From contig JALIGW010000040.1 in NCBI GenBank assembly GCA_023053685.1, forward strand, positions 903,501 through 967,500: 64,000 nt of DNA, read 5' to 3'. Both the position numbers and the translations under genes were made by a program. This document shows positions 11,865-24,451 of the stretch, one piece after another; within the stretch, counting starts at the first letter, position 1; each line of letters starts with the position of its first letter. Under the pieces are notes generated by a model. That model searched no databases. It was given only the letters and a program-made list of their open reading frames with translations, and had not been told where the DNA came from. The DNA is from Diadophis punctatus similis (Eukaryota > Chordata > Lepidosauria > Squamata > Dipsadidae).

Positions 11865-13871
11865 GGCTGTGGGACAGCGAGGATAGCAGAAAAGGCGGCG
11901 GTGGGACAGCGGAGACAGCATAAACGGCGGCGGTGGGACAGCGGGGACAGTAGAAACAGCGGCGGTGGGACAGCGGGGACAGCAGAAACGGCAGCAGTGG
12001 GACAGCGTAGACAGCAGAAACGGCGGCGGTGAGACAGCAGAAACGGCGGTTGTGGGACAGCGGGGAGAACGGAAACGGCGGCGGTGGGACAGCGGGGACA
12101 GCAGAAACGGGGGCAGTGGGACAGCGGGGACAGCAGAAACGGCGGCGGTGGGACAGCGGGGACAGCAGAAACGGCGGCGGTGAGACAGCAGAAACGGCGG
12201 TTGTGGGACAGCGGGGAGAATGGAAACGGCGGCGGTGGGACAGCGGTGACAGCAGAAACTGCAGCGGTGGGACAGCGGGGACAGCAGAAACGGCGGCAGT
12301 GGGACAGCAGAAACGGCGGCGGTGGGACAGCGGAGACAGTAGAAACGGCGGCGGTGGGACAGCGGAGACAGCAGAAATGGTGGCAGTGGGACAGTGGAAA
12401 CGGCGGCGGTGGGACAGCGGGGACAGCAGAAATGGCGGTGGTGGGACAGCGGGGACAGCGGAAACGGCGGCAGTGGGACACCGGGGACAGCAGAAACGGC
12501 GGTGGTGGGACAGCAGGGACAGCAGAAACGGCGGCGGTGGGACAGCGGGGACAGCAGAAACGGCGGCGGTGGGACAGCGGGGACAGCAGAAACGGCGGCG
12601 GTGGGACAGCGGGGACAGCAGAAACGGCGGCGGTGGGACAGCGGGGACAGCAGAAACTGCGGCAGTGAGACAGCGGAGACAGCAGAAACGGCGGCGGTAG
12701 GACAGCGGAAACGGCGGCGGTGGGACAGCGGAGACAGCAGAAACGGCGGTGGGACAGCGGAAACGGCGGCGGTGGGACAGCGGAGACTGCAGAAACGGCG
12801 GCGGTGGGACAGCGAGGACAGCAGAAACGGCGGCGGTGGGACAGCGGGGACAGCAGAAACGGCGGCGGTGGGACAGCGGGGACAGCAGAAATGGCGGTGG
12901 TGGGACAGCGGGGACAGCGGAAACGGCGGCAGTGGGACACCGGGGACAGCAGAAACGGCGGTGGTGGGACAGCAGGGACAGCAGAAACGGCGGCGGTGGG
13001 ACAGCGGGGACAGCAGAAATGGCGGCGGTGGGACAGCGGGGACAACGGAAACGGCGGCGGTGGGACATCGGGGACAGCAGAAATGGCGGCGGTGGGACAA
13101 CGGGGACAACGGAAACGGTGGCGGTGGGACAGCGGTGACAGCAGAAACAGCAGCGGTGGGACAGCGGGGACAGCAGAAACGGCGGCAGTGGGACAGCAGA
13201 AACGGCGGCGGTGGGACAGCGGAGACAGTAGAAACGGCGGCGGTGGGACAGCGGAGACAGCAGAAATGGTGGCGGTGGGACAGCGGAAACGGCGGCGGTG
13301 GGACAGCGGGGACAGCAGAAATGGCGGTGGTGGGACAGCGGGGACAGTGGAAACGGCGGCAGTGGGACACCGGGGACAGCAGAAACGGCGGTGGTGGGAC
13401 AGCAGGGACAGCAGAAACGGCGGCGGTGGGACAGCGGGGACAGCAGAAACGGCGGCGGTGGGACAGCGGGGACAGCAGAAACGGCGGCGGTGGGACAGCG
13501 GGGACAGCAGAAACGGCGGCAATGGGACAGCGGGGACAGCAGAAACTGCGGCAGTGAGACAGCGGAGACAGCAGAAACGGCGGCGGTAGGACAGCGGAAA
13601 CGGCGGCGGTGGGACAGCGGAGACAGCAGAAACGGCGGTGGGACAGCGGAAACGGCGGCGGTGGGACAGCGGAGACAGCTGAAACTGCGGCAGTGGGACA
13701 GCGGGGATAGCAGAAATGGCGGCGGTCGGACAGCGGGGACAACGGAAACGGCGGCGGTGGGACAGCGAGGACAGCAGAAACGGTGACGGTGGGACAGCGG
13801 GGACAGCAGAAATGGCGGCGGTGTGACAGCGGAAATGGCGGCGGTGGGACAGCGGAGACAGCAGAAACGGC
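11865..13871 (+). repeat. E-type unit of 2,007 bp, tandem copy 1
   Basis: Landmarks in this stretch recur 2,007 bp later throughout: GCGTAGACAGC, GGGGAGAACGG, AACGGGGGCAG, GGGGAGAATGG, ACTGCAGCGG and the CTGCGGCAGTGAG unit near 12.66 kb. The period equals sixty-two 32-bp monomers plus one of 23 bp. Related but shorter versions occur at 19.05-20.8 kb, 50.5-52.4 kb and 57.6-59.5 kb. The breakpoint lies inside a shared run reading AGACAGCAGAAACGG, so its exact base cannot be assigned. Confidence 0.85.
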
Positions 13872-15868
13872 GGCTGTGGGACAGCGAGGATAGCAGAAAA
13901 GGCGGCGGTGGGACAGCGGAGACAGCATAAACGGCGGCGGTGGGACAGCGGGGACAGTAGAAACAGCGGCGGTGGGACAGCGGGGACAGCAGAAACGGCA
14001 GCAGTGGGACAGCGTAGACAGCAGAAACGGCGGCGGTGAGACAGCAGAAACGGCGGTTGTGGGACAGCGGGGAGAACGGAAACGGCGGCGGTGGGACAGC
14101 GGGGACAGCAGAAACGGGGGCAGTGGGACAGCGGGGACAGCAGAAACGGCGGCGGTGGGACAGCGGGGACAGCAGAAACGGCGGCGGTGAGACAGCAGAA
14201 ACGGCGGTTGTGGGACAGCGGGGAGAATGGAAACGGCGGCGGTGGGACAGCGGTGACAGCAGAAACTGCAGCGGTGGGACAGCGGGGACAGCAGAAACGG
14301 CGGCAGTGGGACAGCAGAAACGGCGGCGGTGGGACAGCGGAGACAGTAGAAACGGCGGCGGTGGGACAGCGGAGACAGCAGAAATGGTGGCAGTGGGACA
14401 GTGGAAACGGCGGCGGTGGGACAGCGGGGACAGCAGAAATGGCGGTGGTGGGACAGCGGGGACAGCGGAAACGGCGGCAGTGGGACACCGGGGACAGCAG
14501 AAACGGCGGTGGTGGGACAGCAGGGACAGCAGAAACGGCGGCGGTGGGACAGCGGGGACAGCAGAAACGGCGGCGGTGGGACAGCGGGGACAGCAGAAAC
14601 GGCGGCGGTGGGACAGCGGGGACAGCAGAAACGGCGGCGGTGGGACAGCGGGGACAGCAGAAACTGCGGCAGTGAGACAGCGGAGACAGCAGAAACGGCG
14701 GCGGTAGGACAGCGGAAACGGCGGCGGTGGGACAGCGGAGACAGCAGAAACGGCGGTGGGACAGCGGAAACGGCGGCGGTGGGACAGCGGAGACTGCAGA
14801 AACGGCGGCGGTGGGACAGCGAGGACAGCAGAAACGGCGGCGGTGGGACAGCGGGGACAGCAGAAACGGCGGCGGTGGGACAGCGGGGACAGCAGAAATG
14901 GCGGTGGTGGGACAGCGGGGACAGCGGAAACGGCGGCAGTGGGACACCGGGGACAGCAGAAACGGCGGTGGTGGGACAGCAGGGACAGCAGAAACGGCGG
15001 TGGTGGGACAGCGGGGACAGCAGAAATGGCGGCGGTGGGACAGCGGGGACAACGGAAACGGCGGCGGTGGGACATCGGGGACAGCAGAAATGGCGGCGGT
15101 GGGACAACGGGGACAACGGAAACGGTGGCGGTGGGACAGCGGTGACAGCAGAAACAGCAGCGGTGGGACAGCGGGGACAGCAGAAACGGCGGCAGTGGGA
15201 CAGCAGAAACGGCGGCGGTGGGACAGCGGAGACAGTAGAAACGGCGGCGGTGGGACAGCGGAGACAGCAGAAATGGTGGCAGTGGGACAGCGGAAACGGC
15301 GGCGGTGGGACAGCGGGGACAGCAGAAATGGCGGTGGTGGGACAGCGGGGACAGTGGAAACGGCGGCAGTGGGACACCGGGGACAGCAGAAACGGCGGTG
15401 GTGGGACAGCAGGGACAGCAGAAACGGCGGCGGTGGGACAGCGGGGACAGCAGAAACGGCGGCGGTGGGACAGCGGGGACAGCAGAAACGGCGGCGGTGG
15501 GACAGCGGGGACAGCAGAAACGGCGGCAATGGGACAGCGGGGACAGCAGAAACTGCGGCAGTGAGACAGCGGAGACAGCAGAAACGGCGGCGGTAGGACA
15601 GCGGAAACGGCGGCGGTGGGACAGCGGAGACAGCAGAAACGGCGGTGGGACAGCGGAAACGGCGGCGGTGGGACAGCGGAGACAGCTGAAACTGCGGCAG
15701 TGGGACAGCGGGGATAGCAGAAATGGCGGCGGTCGGACAGCGGGGACAACGGAAACGGCGGCGGTGGGACAGCGAGGACAGCAGAAACGGTGACGGTGGG
15801 ACAGCGGGGACAGCAGAAATGGCGGCGGTGTGACAGCGGAAATGGCGGCGGTGGGACAGCGGAGACAG
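13872..15868 (+). repeat. E-type unit of 2,007 bp, tandem copy 2
   Basis: This is the near-identical second copy of 11.87-13.87 kb at offset 2,007. I noticed a few single-base differences, for example GGCGGTGGTGGG near 14,998 where copy 1 has GGCGGCGGTGGG. At its right end it passes into D-type order through the GGTGTGACAGCGG unit at about 15,828. That unit recurs at about 20,791, 23,473, 52,365 and 59,491. Confidence 0.85.
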
Positions 15869-17586
15869 CAGAATCGGCGGCGGTGGGACAGCGAGGATAG
15901 CAGAAACGGCGGCGGTGGGACAGCGGAAATGGCGGCGGTGGGACAGCGGGGACAGCAGAAACAGCGGCGGTGGGACAGCGGGGACAGCAGAAACGGCAGC
16001 AGTGGGACAGCATAGAAAGCAGAAATGGCGGCGGTGAGACAGTAGAAACGGCGGTTGTGGGACAGCGGGGACAGCAGAAACGGCGGTGGTGGGACAGCGG
16101 GGAGAACGGAAACGGCGGCGGTGGGACAGCGGGGACAGCAGAAACGGCGGCAGTGGGACAGCGGGGACAGCAGAAATGGCGGCGGTGGGACAGCGGGGAC
16201 AGCAGAAACGGCAGCAGTGGGACAGCGGGGACAGCGGAGACGGCGGCGGTGGGGCAGCAGGGACAGCAGATATGGCGGCGGTGGGACAGCAGAAACGGCG
16301 GCGGTGGGACAGCGGAGACAGCAGAAACGGTGGCAGTTGGACAGCGGAAACGACAGCGGTGGGACAGCGGGGACAGCAGAAATGGCGGCGGTGGGACAGC
16401 GGGGACAGCGGAAACGGCGGCGGTGGGACAGCGGGGACAGCAGAAACGGCAGCAGTGGGACAGCATAGAAAGCAGAAACGGCGGCGGTGAGACAGCAGAA
16501 ACGGCGGTTGTGGGACAGCGGGGACAGCAGAAACGGCGGTGGTGGGACAGCGGGGAGAACGGAAACGGCGGCGGTGGGACAGCGGGGACAGCAGAAACGG
16601 CGGCAGTGGGACAGCGGGGATAGCAGAAACGGCGGCGGTGGGACAGCGGGGACAGTAGAAACGGCGGCGGTGGGACAGCGGAAACGGCGGCGGTGGGACA
16701 GCAGGGACAGCAGAAATGGCGGCGGTGGGACAGCGGGGAAAGCGGAAACGGTGGCGGTGGGAAAGCGGGAACAGCAGAAACGGTGCCGGTGGGACAGCGG
16801 GGACAGCAGAAACGGCAGCAGTGAGACAGCGGAGACAGCAGAAACGGCGGCGGTAGGAGAGCGGAAACGGCGGCAGTGGGACAGCGGGGACAGCGGAAAC
16901 GGCGGCGGTGGGACAGCGGGGACAGCAAATAATGGCGGCGGTGGGACAGCGGGGACAGCGGAAACGGCGGCAGTGGGACAGCGGGGACAGCAGAAATGGC
17001 GGCGGTGGGACAATGGGGACAGCAGAAACGGTGGCGGTGGGACAGCGGGGACAACGGAAACGGCGGCAGTGGGACAGCGGGGACAGCAGAAACGGCGGCG
17101 GTGGGACAGCGGGGACAGCAGAAACGGCGGCGGTGGGACAGCGGGGACAGCAGAAATGGCGGCGGTGGGACAGCGGGGACAACGGAAACGGCGGCGGTGG
17201 GACAGCGGGGACAGCAGAAATGGCGGCGGTGGGACAACGGGGACAACGGAAACGGCGGCGGTGGGACAGCGGTGACAGCAGAAACAGCAGCGGTGGGACA
17301 GCGGGGACAGCAGAAACGGCGGCAGTGGGACAGCAGAAACGGCGCCGGTGGGACAGCGGAGACAGCAGAAACGGCGGTGGTGGGACAGCGGGGACAGCTG
17401 AAACGGCGGCAGTGGGACACCGGGGACAGCAGAAACGGCGGCGGTGGGACAGCGGGGACAGCAGAAATGGCGGCGGTGGGACAGCGGGGACAGCAGAAAC
17501 GGCGGCGGTGGGACAGCGGGGACAGCAGAAACGGCGGCGGTGGGACAGCGGGGACAGCAGAAACGGCGGCGGTGGGACAGCGGGGA
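15830..17586 (+). repeat. D-type block passing into block A tail order
   Basis: The left part shares its order with 20.79-21.37 kb, 23.47-24.05 kb, 52.37-52.95 kb and 59.49-60.07 kb, marked by GTGTGACAGCGG and CAGCATAGAAAGC. It holds an internal duplication: the CAGCATAGAAAGC unit at 16,008 recurs at 16,461, a spacing of 453 bp (twelve 32-bp plus three 23-bp monomers), with a GCAGATAT landmark at 16,266 between them. From about 16.68 kb it follows the tail of block A as at 5.76-6.4 kb. An odd 33-bp monomer containing AAATAATGG lies at about 16,925. Confidence 0.75.
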
Positions 17587-19050
17587 CAGCATAAACTGCG
17601 GCGGTGAGACAGCGGAGACAGCAGAAACAGCGGCTGTGGGACAGCGAGGATAGCAGAAACGGCGGCGGTGGGACAGCGGGGACAGCAGAAATGGTGTCAG
17701 TGGGACAGCGGAGACAGCAGAAACGGCGGCGGTGGGACAGCGGGGACAGCAGAAACGGCGTCGGTGGGACAGCGGAGACAGCAGAAACGGCGGCTGTGGG
17801 ACAGCGAGGATAGCAGAAACGGCGGCGGTGGGACAGCGGAGACAGCATAAACGGCGGCGGTGGGACAGCGGGGACAGCAGAAACGGCGGCGGTGGGACAG
17901 CGGGGACAGCAGAAACGGCAGCAGTGGGACAGCAGAAACGGCGGCGGTGAGACAGCAGAAACGGCGGTTGTGGGACAGCGGGGACAGCAGAAACGGCGGC
18001 GGTGGGACAGCGGGGAGAACGGAAACAGCAGCGGTGGGACAGCGGGGACAGCAGAAACGGGGGCAGTGGGACAGCGGGGACAGCAGAAACGGCGGCGGTG
18101 GGACAGCGGGGACAGCAGAAACGGCGGCGGTGGGACAGCGGAGACGGCGGCGGTGGGGCAGCAGGGACAGCAGATATGGCGGCGGTGGGACAGCAGAAAC
18201 GGCGGCGGTGGGACAGCGGAGACAGCAGAAACGGTGGCAGTTGGACAGCGGAAACGGCAGCGGTGGGACAGCGGGGACAGCAGAAATGGCGGCGGTGGGA
18301 CAGCGGGGACAGCGGAAACGGCGGCAGTGGGACAGCGGGGACAGCAGAAATGACGGCGGTGGGACAACGGGGACAGCAGAAGCGGTGGCGGTGGGACAGC
18401 GGGGACAACGGAAATGGCGGCAGTGGGACAGCGGGGACAGCAGAAACGGCGGCGGTGGGACAGCGGGGACAGCTGAAATGGCAGCAGTGGGACAGCGGGG
18501 ACAGCAGAAATGGCGGAGGTGGGACAGCGGGGACAACGGAAACGGCGGTGGTGGGACAGCGGGGACAGCAGAAATGGCGGCGGTGGGACAACGGGGACAA
18601 CGGAAACGGCGGCGGTGGGACAGTGGTGACAGCAGAAACGGCGGCGGTGGGACAGCAGGGACAGCAGAAACGGCGGCGGTGGGACAGCGAGGACAGCAGA
18701 AATGGTGACGGTGGGACAGCGGGGACAGCAGAAACTGCGGCGGTGGGACAGCGGAAACGGCGGGGGTGGGACAGCGGAGACAGCAGAAACGGCGGCTGTG
18801 GGATAGCGAGGATAGCAGAAACGGCGGGGGTGGGACAGCGGGGACAGCAGAAACGGCGTCGGTGGGACAGCGGAGACAGCAGAAACGGCGGCGGTGGGAC
18901 AGCGGGGACAGCAGAAACGGCGTCGGTGGGACAGCGGAGACAGCAGAAACGGCGGCTGTGGGACAGCGAGGATAGCAGAAAAGGTGGCGGTGGGACAGCG
19001 GAGACAGCATAAACGGCGGCGGTGGGACAGCGGGGACAGTAGAAACAGCG
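17587..19050 (+). repeat. C-type block, copy 1
   Basis: It begins at the CAGCATAAACTGCGG monomer and runs through GAAATGGTGTCAGTGGG, two GGCGTCGG units, GGCGGTTGTGGG, the GCAGATAT landmark at 18,170, GCAGAAGCGG, GGCGGAGGTGGG and GGCGGGGGTGGG. The same order occurs at about 34.7-36.0, 37.45-38.8, 49.07-50.5 and 56.2-57.6 kb. The segment 18.15-19.10 kb also recurs at 21.39-22.31 kb (offset 3,210). Confidence 0.82.
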
Positions 19051-20790
19051 GCGGTGGGACAGCGGGGACAGCAGAAACGGCAGCAGTGGGACAGCGTAGA
19101 CAGCAGAAACGGCGGCGGTGAGACAGCAGAAACGGCGGTTGTGGGACAGCGGGGAGAACGGAAACGGCGGCGGTGGGACAGCGGGGACAGCAGAAACGGG
19201 GGCAGTGGGACAGCGGGGACAGCAGAAACGGCGGCGGTGGGACAGCGGGGACAGCAGAAACGGCGGCGGTGAGACAGCAGAAACGGCGGTTGTGGGACAG
19301 CGGGGAGAATGGAAACGGCGGCGGTGGGACAGCGGTGACAGCAGAAACTGCAGCGGTGGGACAGCGGGGACAGCAGAAACGGCGGCAGTGGGACAGCAGA
19401 AACGGCGGCGGTGGGACAGCGGAGACAGTAGAAACGGCGGCGGTGGGACAGCGGAGACAGCAGAAATGGTGGCAGTGGGACAGTGGAAACGGCGGCGGTG
19501 AGACAGCGGGGACAGCAGAAATGGCGGTGGTGGGACAGCGGGGACAGCGGAAACGGCGGCAGTGGGACACCGGGGACAGCAGAAACGGCGGTGGTGGGAC
19601 AGCAGGGACAGCAGAAACGGCGGCGGTGGGACAGCGGGGACAGCAGAAACGGCGGCGGTGGGACAGCGGGGACAGCAGAAACGGCGGCGGTGGGACAGCG
19701 GGGACAGCAGAAACGGCGGCGGTGGGACAGCGGGGACAGCAGAAACTGCGGCAGTGAGACAGCGGAGACAGCAGAAACGGCGGCGGTAGGACAGCGGAAA
19801 CGGCGGCGGTGGGACAGCGGAGACAGCAGAAACGGCGGTGGGACAGCGGAAACGGCGGCGGTGGGACAGCGGAGACTGCAGAAACGGCGGCGGTGGGACA
19901 GCGAGGACAGCAGAAACGGCGGCGGTGGGACAGCGGGGACAGCAGAAACGGCGGCGGTGGGACAGCGGGGACAGTAGAAATGGCGGTGGTGGGACAGCGG
20001 GGACAGCGGAAACGGCGGCGGTGGGACACCAGGGACAGCAGAAACGGCGGTGGTGGGACAGCAGGGACAGCAGAAATGGCGGCGGTGGGACAGCGGGGAC
20101 AGCAGAAATGGCGGCGGTGGGACAGCGGGGACAACGGAAACGGCGGCGGTGGGACATCGGGGACAGCAGAAATGGCGGCGGTGGGACAACGGGGACAACG
20201 GAAACGGTGGCGGTGGGACAGCGGTGACAGCAGAAACAGCAGCGGTGGGACAGCGGGGACAGCAGAAACGGCGGCAGTGGGACAGCAGAAACGGCGGCGG
20301 TGGGACAGCGGAGACAGTAGAAACGGCGGCGGTGGGACAGCGGGGACAGCAGAAATGGCGGTGGTGGGACAGCGGGGACAGTGGAAACGGCGGCAGTGGG
20401 ACACCGGGGACAGCAGAAACGGCGGTGGTGGGACAGCAGGGACAGCAGAAACGGCGGCGGTGGGACAGCGGGGACAGCAGAAACGGCGGCGGTGGGACAG
20501 CGGGGACAGCAGAAACTGCGGCAGTGAGACAGCGGAGACAGCAGAAACGGCGGCGGTAGGACAGCGGAAACGGCGGCGGTGGGACAGCGGAGACAGCAGA
20601 AACGGCGGTGGGACAGCGGAAACGGCGGCGGTGGGACAGCGGAGACAGCTGAAACTGCGGCAGTGGGACAGCGGGGATAGCAGAAATGGCGGCGGTCGGA
20701 CAGCGGGGACAACGGAAACGGCGGCGGTGGGACAGCGAGGACAGCAGAAACGGTGACGGTGGGACAGCGGGGACAGCAGAAATGGCGGCG
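19051..20790 (+). repeat. E-type block, single copy
   Basis: It carries the same marks as the 2,007-bp unit at 11.9-15.9 kb (GCGTAGACAGC, GGGGAGAACGG, GGGGAGAATGG, CTGCGGCAGTGAG) but is shorter, lacking several monomers around 20.35 kb. It joins C-type on the left and D-type on the right, the same C-E-D order seen in the 7,126-bp units after 49 kb. Confidence 0.75.
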
Positions 20791-23700
20791 GTGTGACAGC
20801 GGAAATGGCGGCGGTGGGACAGCGGAGACAGCAGAAACGGCGGCGGTGGGACAGCGAGGATAGCAGAAACGGCGGCGGTGGGACAGCGGAAATGGCGGCG
20901 GTGGGACAGCGGGGACAGCAGAAACAGCGGCGGTGGGACAGCGGGGACAGCAGAAACGGCAGCAGTGGGACAGCATAGAAAGCAGAAATGGCGGCGGTGA
21001 GACAGCAGAAACGGCGGTTGTGGGACAGCGGGGACAGCAGAAACGGCGGTGGTGGGACAGCGGGGAGAACGGAAACGGCGGCGGTGGGACAGCGGGGACA
21101 GCAGAAACGGCGGCAGTGGGACAGCGGGGACAGCAGAAACGGCGGCGGTGGGACAGCGGGGACAGCAGAAACGGCGGCGGTGGGACAGCGGAAACGGTGG
21201 CGGTGGGACAGCAGGGACAGCAGAAATGGCGGCGGTGGGACAGCGGGGACAGCGGAAACGGCGGCGGTGGGAAAGCGGGAACAGCAGAAACGGTGCCGGT
21301 GGGACAGCGGGGACAGCAGAAACGGCAGCAGTGAGACAGCGGAGACAGCAGAAACGGCGGCGGTAGGAGAGCGGAAACGGCGGCAGTGGGACAGCGGGGA
21401 CAGCGGAGACGGCGGCGGTGGGGCAGCAGGGACAGCAGATATGGCGGCGGTGGGACAGCAGAAACGGCGGCGGTGGGACAGCGGGGACAGCAGAAATGGC
21501 GGCGGTGGGACAGCGGGGACAGCGGAAACGGCGGCAGTGGGACAGCGGGGACAGCAGAAATGGCGGCGGTGGGACAACGGGGACAGCAGAAGCTGTGGCG
21601 GTGGGACAGCGGGGACAACGGAAATGGCGGCAGTGGGACAGCGGGGACAGCAGAAACGGCGGCGGTGGGACAGCGGGGACAGCTGAAATGGCAGCAGTGG
21701 GACAGCGGGGACAGCAGAAATGGCGGAGGTGGGACAGCGGGGACAACGGAAACGGCGGTGGTGGGACAGCGGGGACAGCAGAAATGGCGGCGGTGGGACA
21801 ACGGGGACAACGTAAACGGCGGCGGTGGGACAGTGGTGACAGCAGAAACGGCGGCGGTGGGACAGCAGGGACAGCAGAAACGGCGGCGGTGGGACAGCGA
21901 GGACAGCAGAAATGGTGACGGTGGGACAGCGGGGACAGCAGAAACTGCGGCGGTGGGACAGCGGAAACGGCGGGGGTGGGACAGCGGAGACAGCAGAAAC
22001 GGCGGCTGTGGGATAGCGAGGATAGCAGAAACGGCGGGGGTGGGACAGCGGGGACAGCAGAAACGGCGTCGGTGGGACAGCGGAGACAGCAGAAACGGCG
22101 GCGGTGGGACAGCGGGGACAGCAGAAACGGCGTCGGTGGGACAGCGGAGACAGCAGAAACGGCGGCTGTGGGACAGCGAGGATAGCAGAAAAGGCGGCGG
22201 TGGGACAGCGGAGACAGCATAAACGGCGGCGGTGGGACAGCGGGGACAGTAGAAACAGCGGCGGTGGGACAGCGGGGACAGCAGAAACGGCAGCAGTGGG
22301 ACAGCGTAGACAGCAGAAACGGCGGTGGTGGGACAGCAGGGACAGCAGAAACGGCGGCGGTGGGACAGCGGGGACAGCAGAAACGGCGGCGGTGGGACAG
22401 CGGGGACAGCAGAAACGGCGGCGGTGGGACAGCGGGGACAGCAGAAACGGCGGCAATGGGACAGCGGGGACAGCAGAAACTGCGGCAGTGAGACAGCGGA
22501 GACAGCAGAAATGGCGGCGGTGGGACAACGGGGACAGCAGAAACGGCGGCGGTGGGACAGCGGAGACAGCAGAAACGGTGGCAGTTGGACAGCGGAAACG
22601 GCAGCGGTGGGACAGCGGGGACAGCAGAAATGGCGGCGGTGGGACAGCGGGGACAGCGGAAACGGCGGCAGTGGGACAGCGGGGACAACGGAAACGGCGG
22701 CGGTGGGACATCGGGGACAGCAGAAACGGCGGCGGTGGGACAACGGAGACAGTAGAAACGGCGGCGGTGGGACAGCGGAGACAGCAGAAATGGTGGCAGT
22801 GGGACAGCGGAAATGGCGGTGGTGGGACAGCGGGGACAGCAGAAATGGCGGTGGTGGGACAGCGGGGACAGCGGAAACGGCGGCAGTGGGACACCGGGGA
22901 CAGCAGAAACGGCGGTGGTGGGACAGCAGGGACAGCAGAAACGGCGGCGGTGGGACAGCGGGGACAGCAGAAACGGCGGCGGTGGGACAGCGGGGACAGC
23001 AGAAACGGCGGCGGTGGGACAGCGGGGACAGCAGAAACGGCGGCAATGGGACAGCGGGGACAGCAGAAACTGCGGCAGTGAGACAGCGGAGACAGCAGAA
23101 ACGGCGGCGGTAGGACAGCGGAAACGGCGGCGGTGGGACAGCGGAGACAGCAGAAACGGCGGTGGGACAGCGGAAACGGCGGCGGTGGGACAGCGGAGAC
23201 AGCTGAAACTGCGGCAGTGGGACAGCGGGGATAGCAGAAATGGCGGCGGTCGGACAGCGGGGACAACGGAAACGGCGGCGGTGGGACAGCGGGGACAGCA
23301 GAAACGGCGGCGGTGGGACAACGGGGACAACGGAAACGGCGGCGGAGGGACAGCAGTGACAGCAGAAACGGCGGCGGTGGGACAGCAGGGACAGCAGAAA
23401 CGGTGGCGGTGGGACAGCGAGGACAGCAGAAACGGTGACGGTGGGACAGCGGGGACAGCAGAAATGGCGGCGGTGTGACAGCGGAAATGGCGGCGGTGGG
23501 ACAGCGGAGACAGCAGAAACGGCGGCGGTGGGACAGCGAGGATAGCAGAAACGGCGGCGGTGGGACAGCGGAAATGGCGGCGGTGGGACAGCGGGGACAG
23601 CAGAAACAGCGGCGGTGGGACAGCGGGGACAGCAGAAACGGCAGCAGTGGGACAGCATAGAAAGCAGAAATGGCGGCGGTGAGACAGCAGAAACGGCGGT

Positions 23701-24120
23701 TGTGGGACAGCGGGGACAGCAGAAACGGCGGTGGTGGGACAGCGGGGAGAACGGAAACGGCGGCGGTGGGACAGCGGGGACAGCAGAAACGGCGGCAGTG
23801 AGACAGCGGGGACAGCAGAAACGGCGGCGGTGGGACAGCGGGGACAGCAGAAACGGCGGCGGTGGGACAGCGGAAACGGCGGCGGTGGGACAGCAGGGAC
23901 AGCAGAAATGGCGGCGGTGGGACAGCGGGGACAGCGGAAACGGCGGCGGTGGGAAAGCGGGAACAGCAGAAACGGTGCCGGTGGGACAGCGGGGACAGCA
24001 GAAACGGCAGCAGTGAGACAGCGGAGACAGCAGAAACGGCGGCGGTGGGACAGCGGGGACAGCAGAAATGGCGGCGGTGGGACAGCGGGGACAGCGGAAA
24101 CGGCGGCAGTGGGATAGCGG
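20791..24120 (+). repeat. Mosaic of D-, C- and E-type segments
   Basis: The GTGTGACAGCGG start at 20,791 recurs at 23,473 (offset 2,682). The flanking segment 20.4-20.73 kb pairs with 22.96-23.28 kb at offset 2,554. The 128-bp difference is exactly four monomers and corresponds to the extra monomers with GGCGGAGGGACAGCAG near 23,341. Between the D segments, 21.39-22.31 kb is a C-type segment paired with 18.15-19.10 kb. The GCAGATAT landmark is at 21,435. Only repeat sequence is present. Confidence 0.7.
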
Positions 24121-24451
24121 GGACAGCAGAAATGGCGGCGGTGGGACAATGGGGACAGCAGAAACGGTGGCGGTGGGACAGCGGGGACAACGGAAACGGC
24201 GGCAGTGGGACAGCGGGGACAGCAGAAACGGCGGCGGTGGGAAAGCGGGGACAGCAGAAACGGCGGCGGTGGGACAGCGGGGACAGCAGAAATGGCGGCG
24301 GTGGGACAGCGGGGACAACGGAAACGGCGGCGGTGGGACAGCGGGGACAGCAGAAATGGCGGCGGTGGGACAGCGGTGACAGCAGAAACAGCAGCGGTGG
24401 GACAGCGGGGACAGCAGAAACGGCGGCAGTGGGACAGCAGAAACGGCGGCG

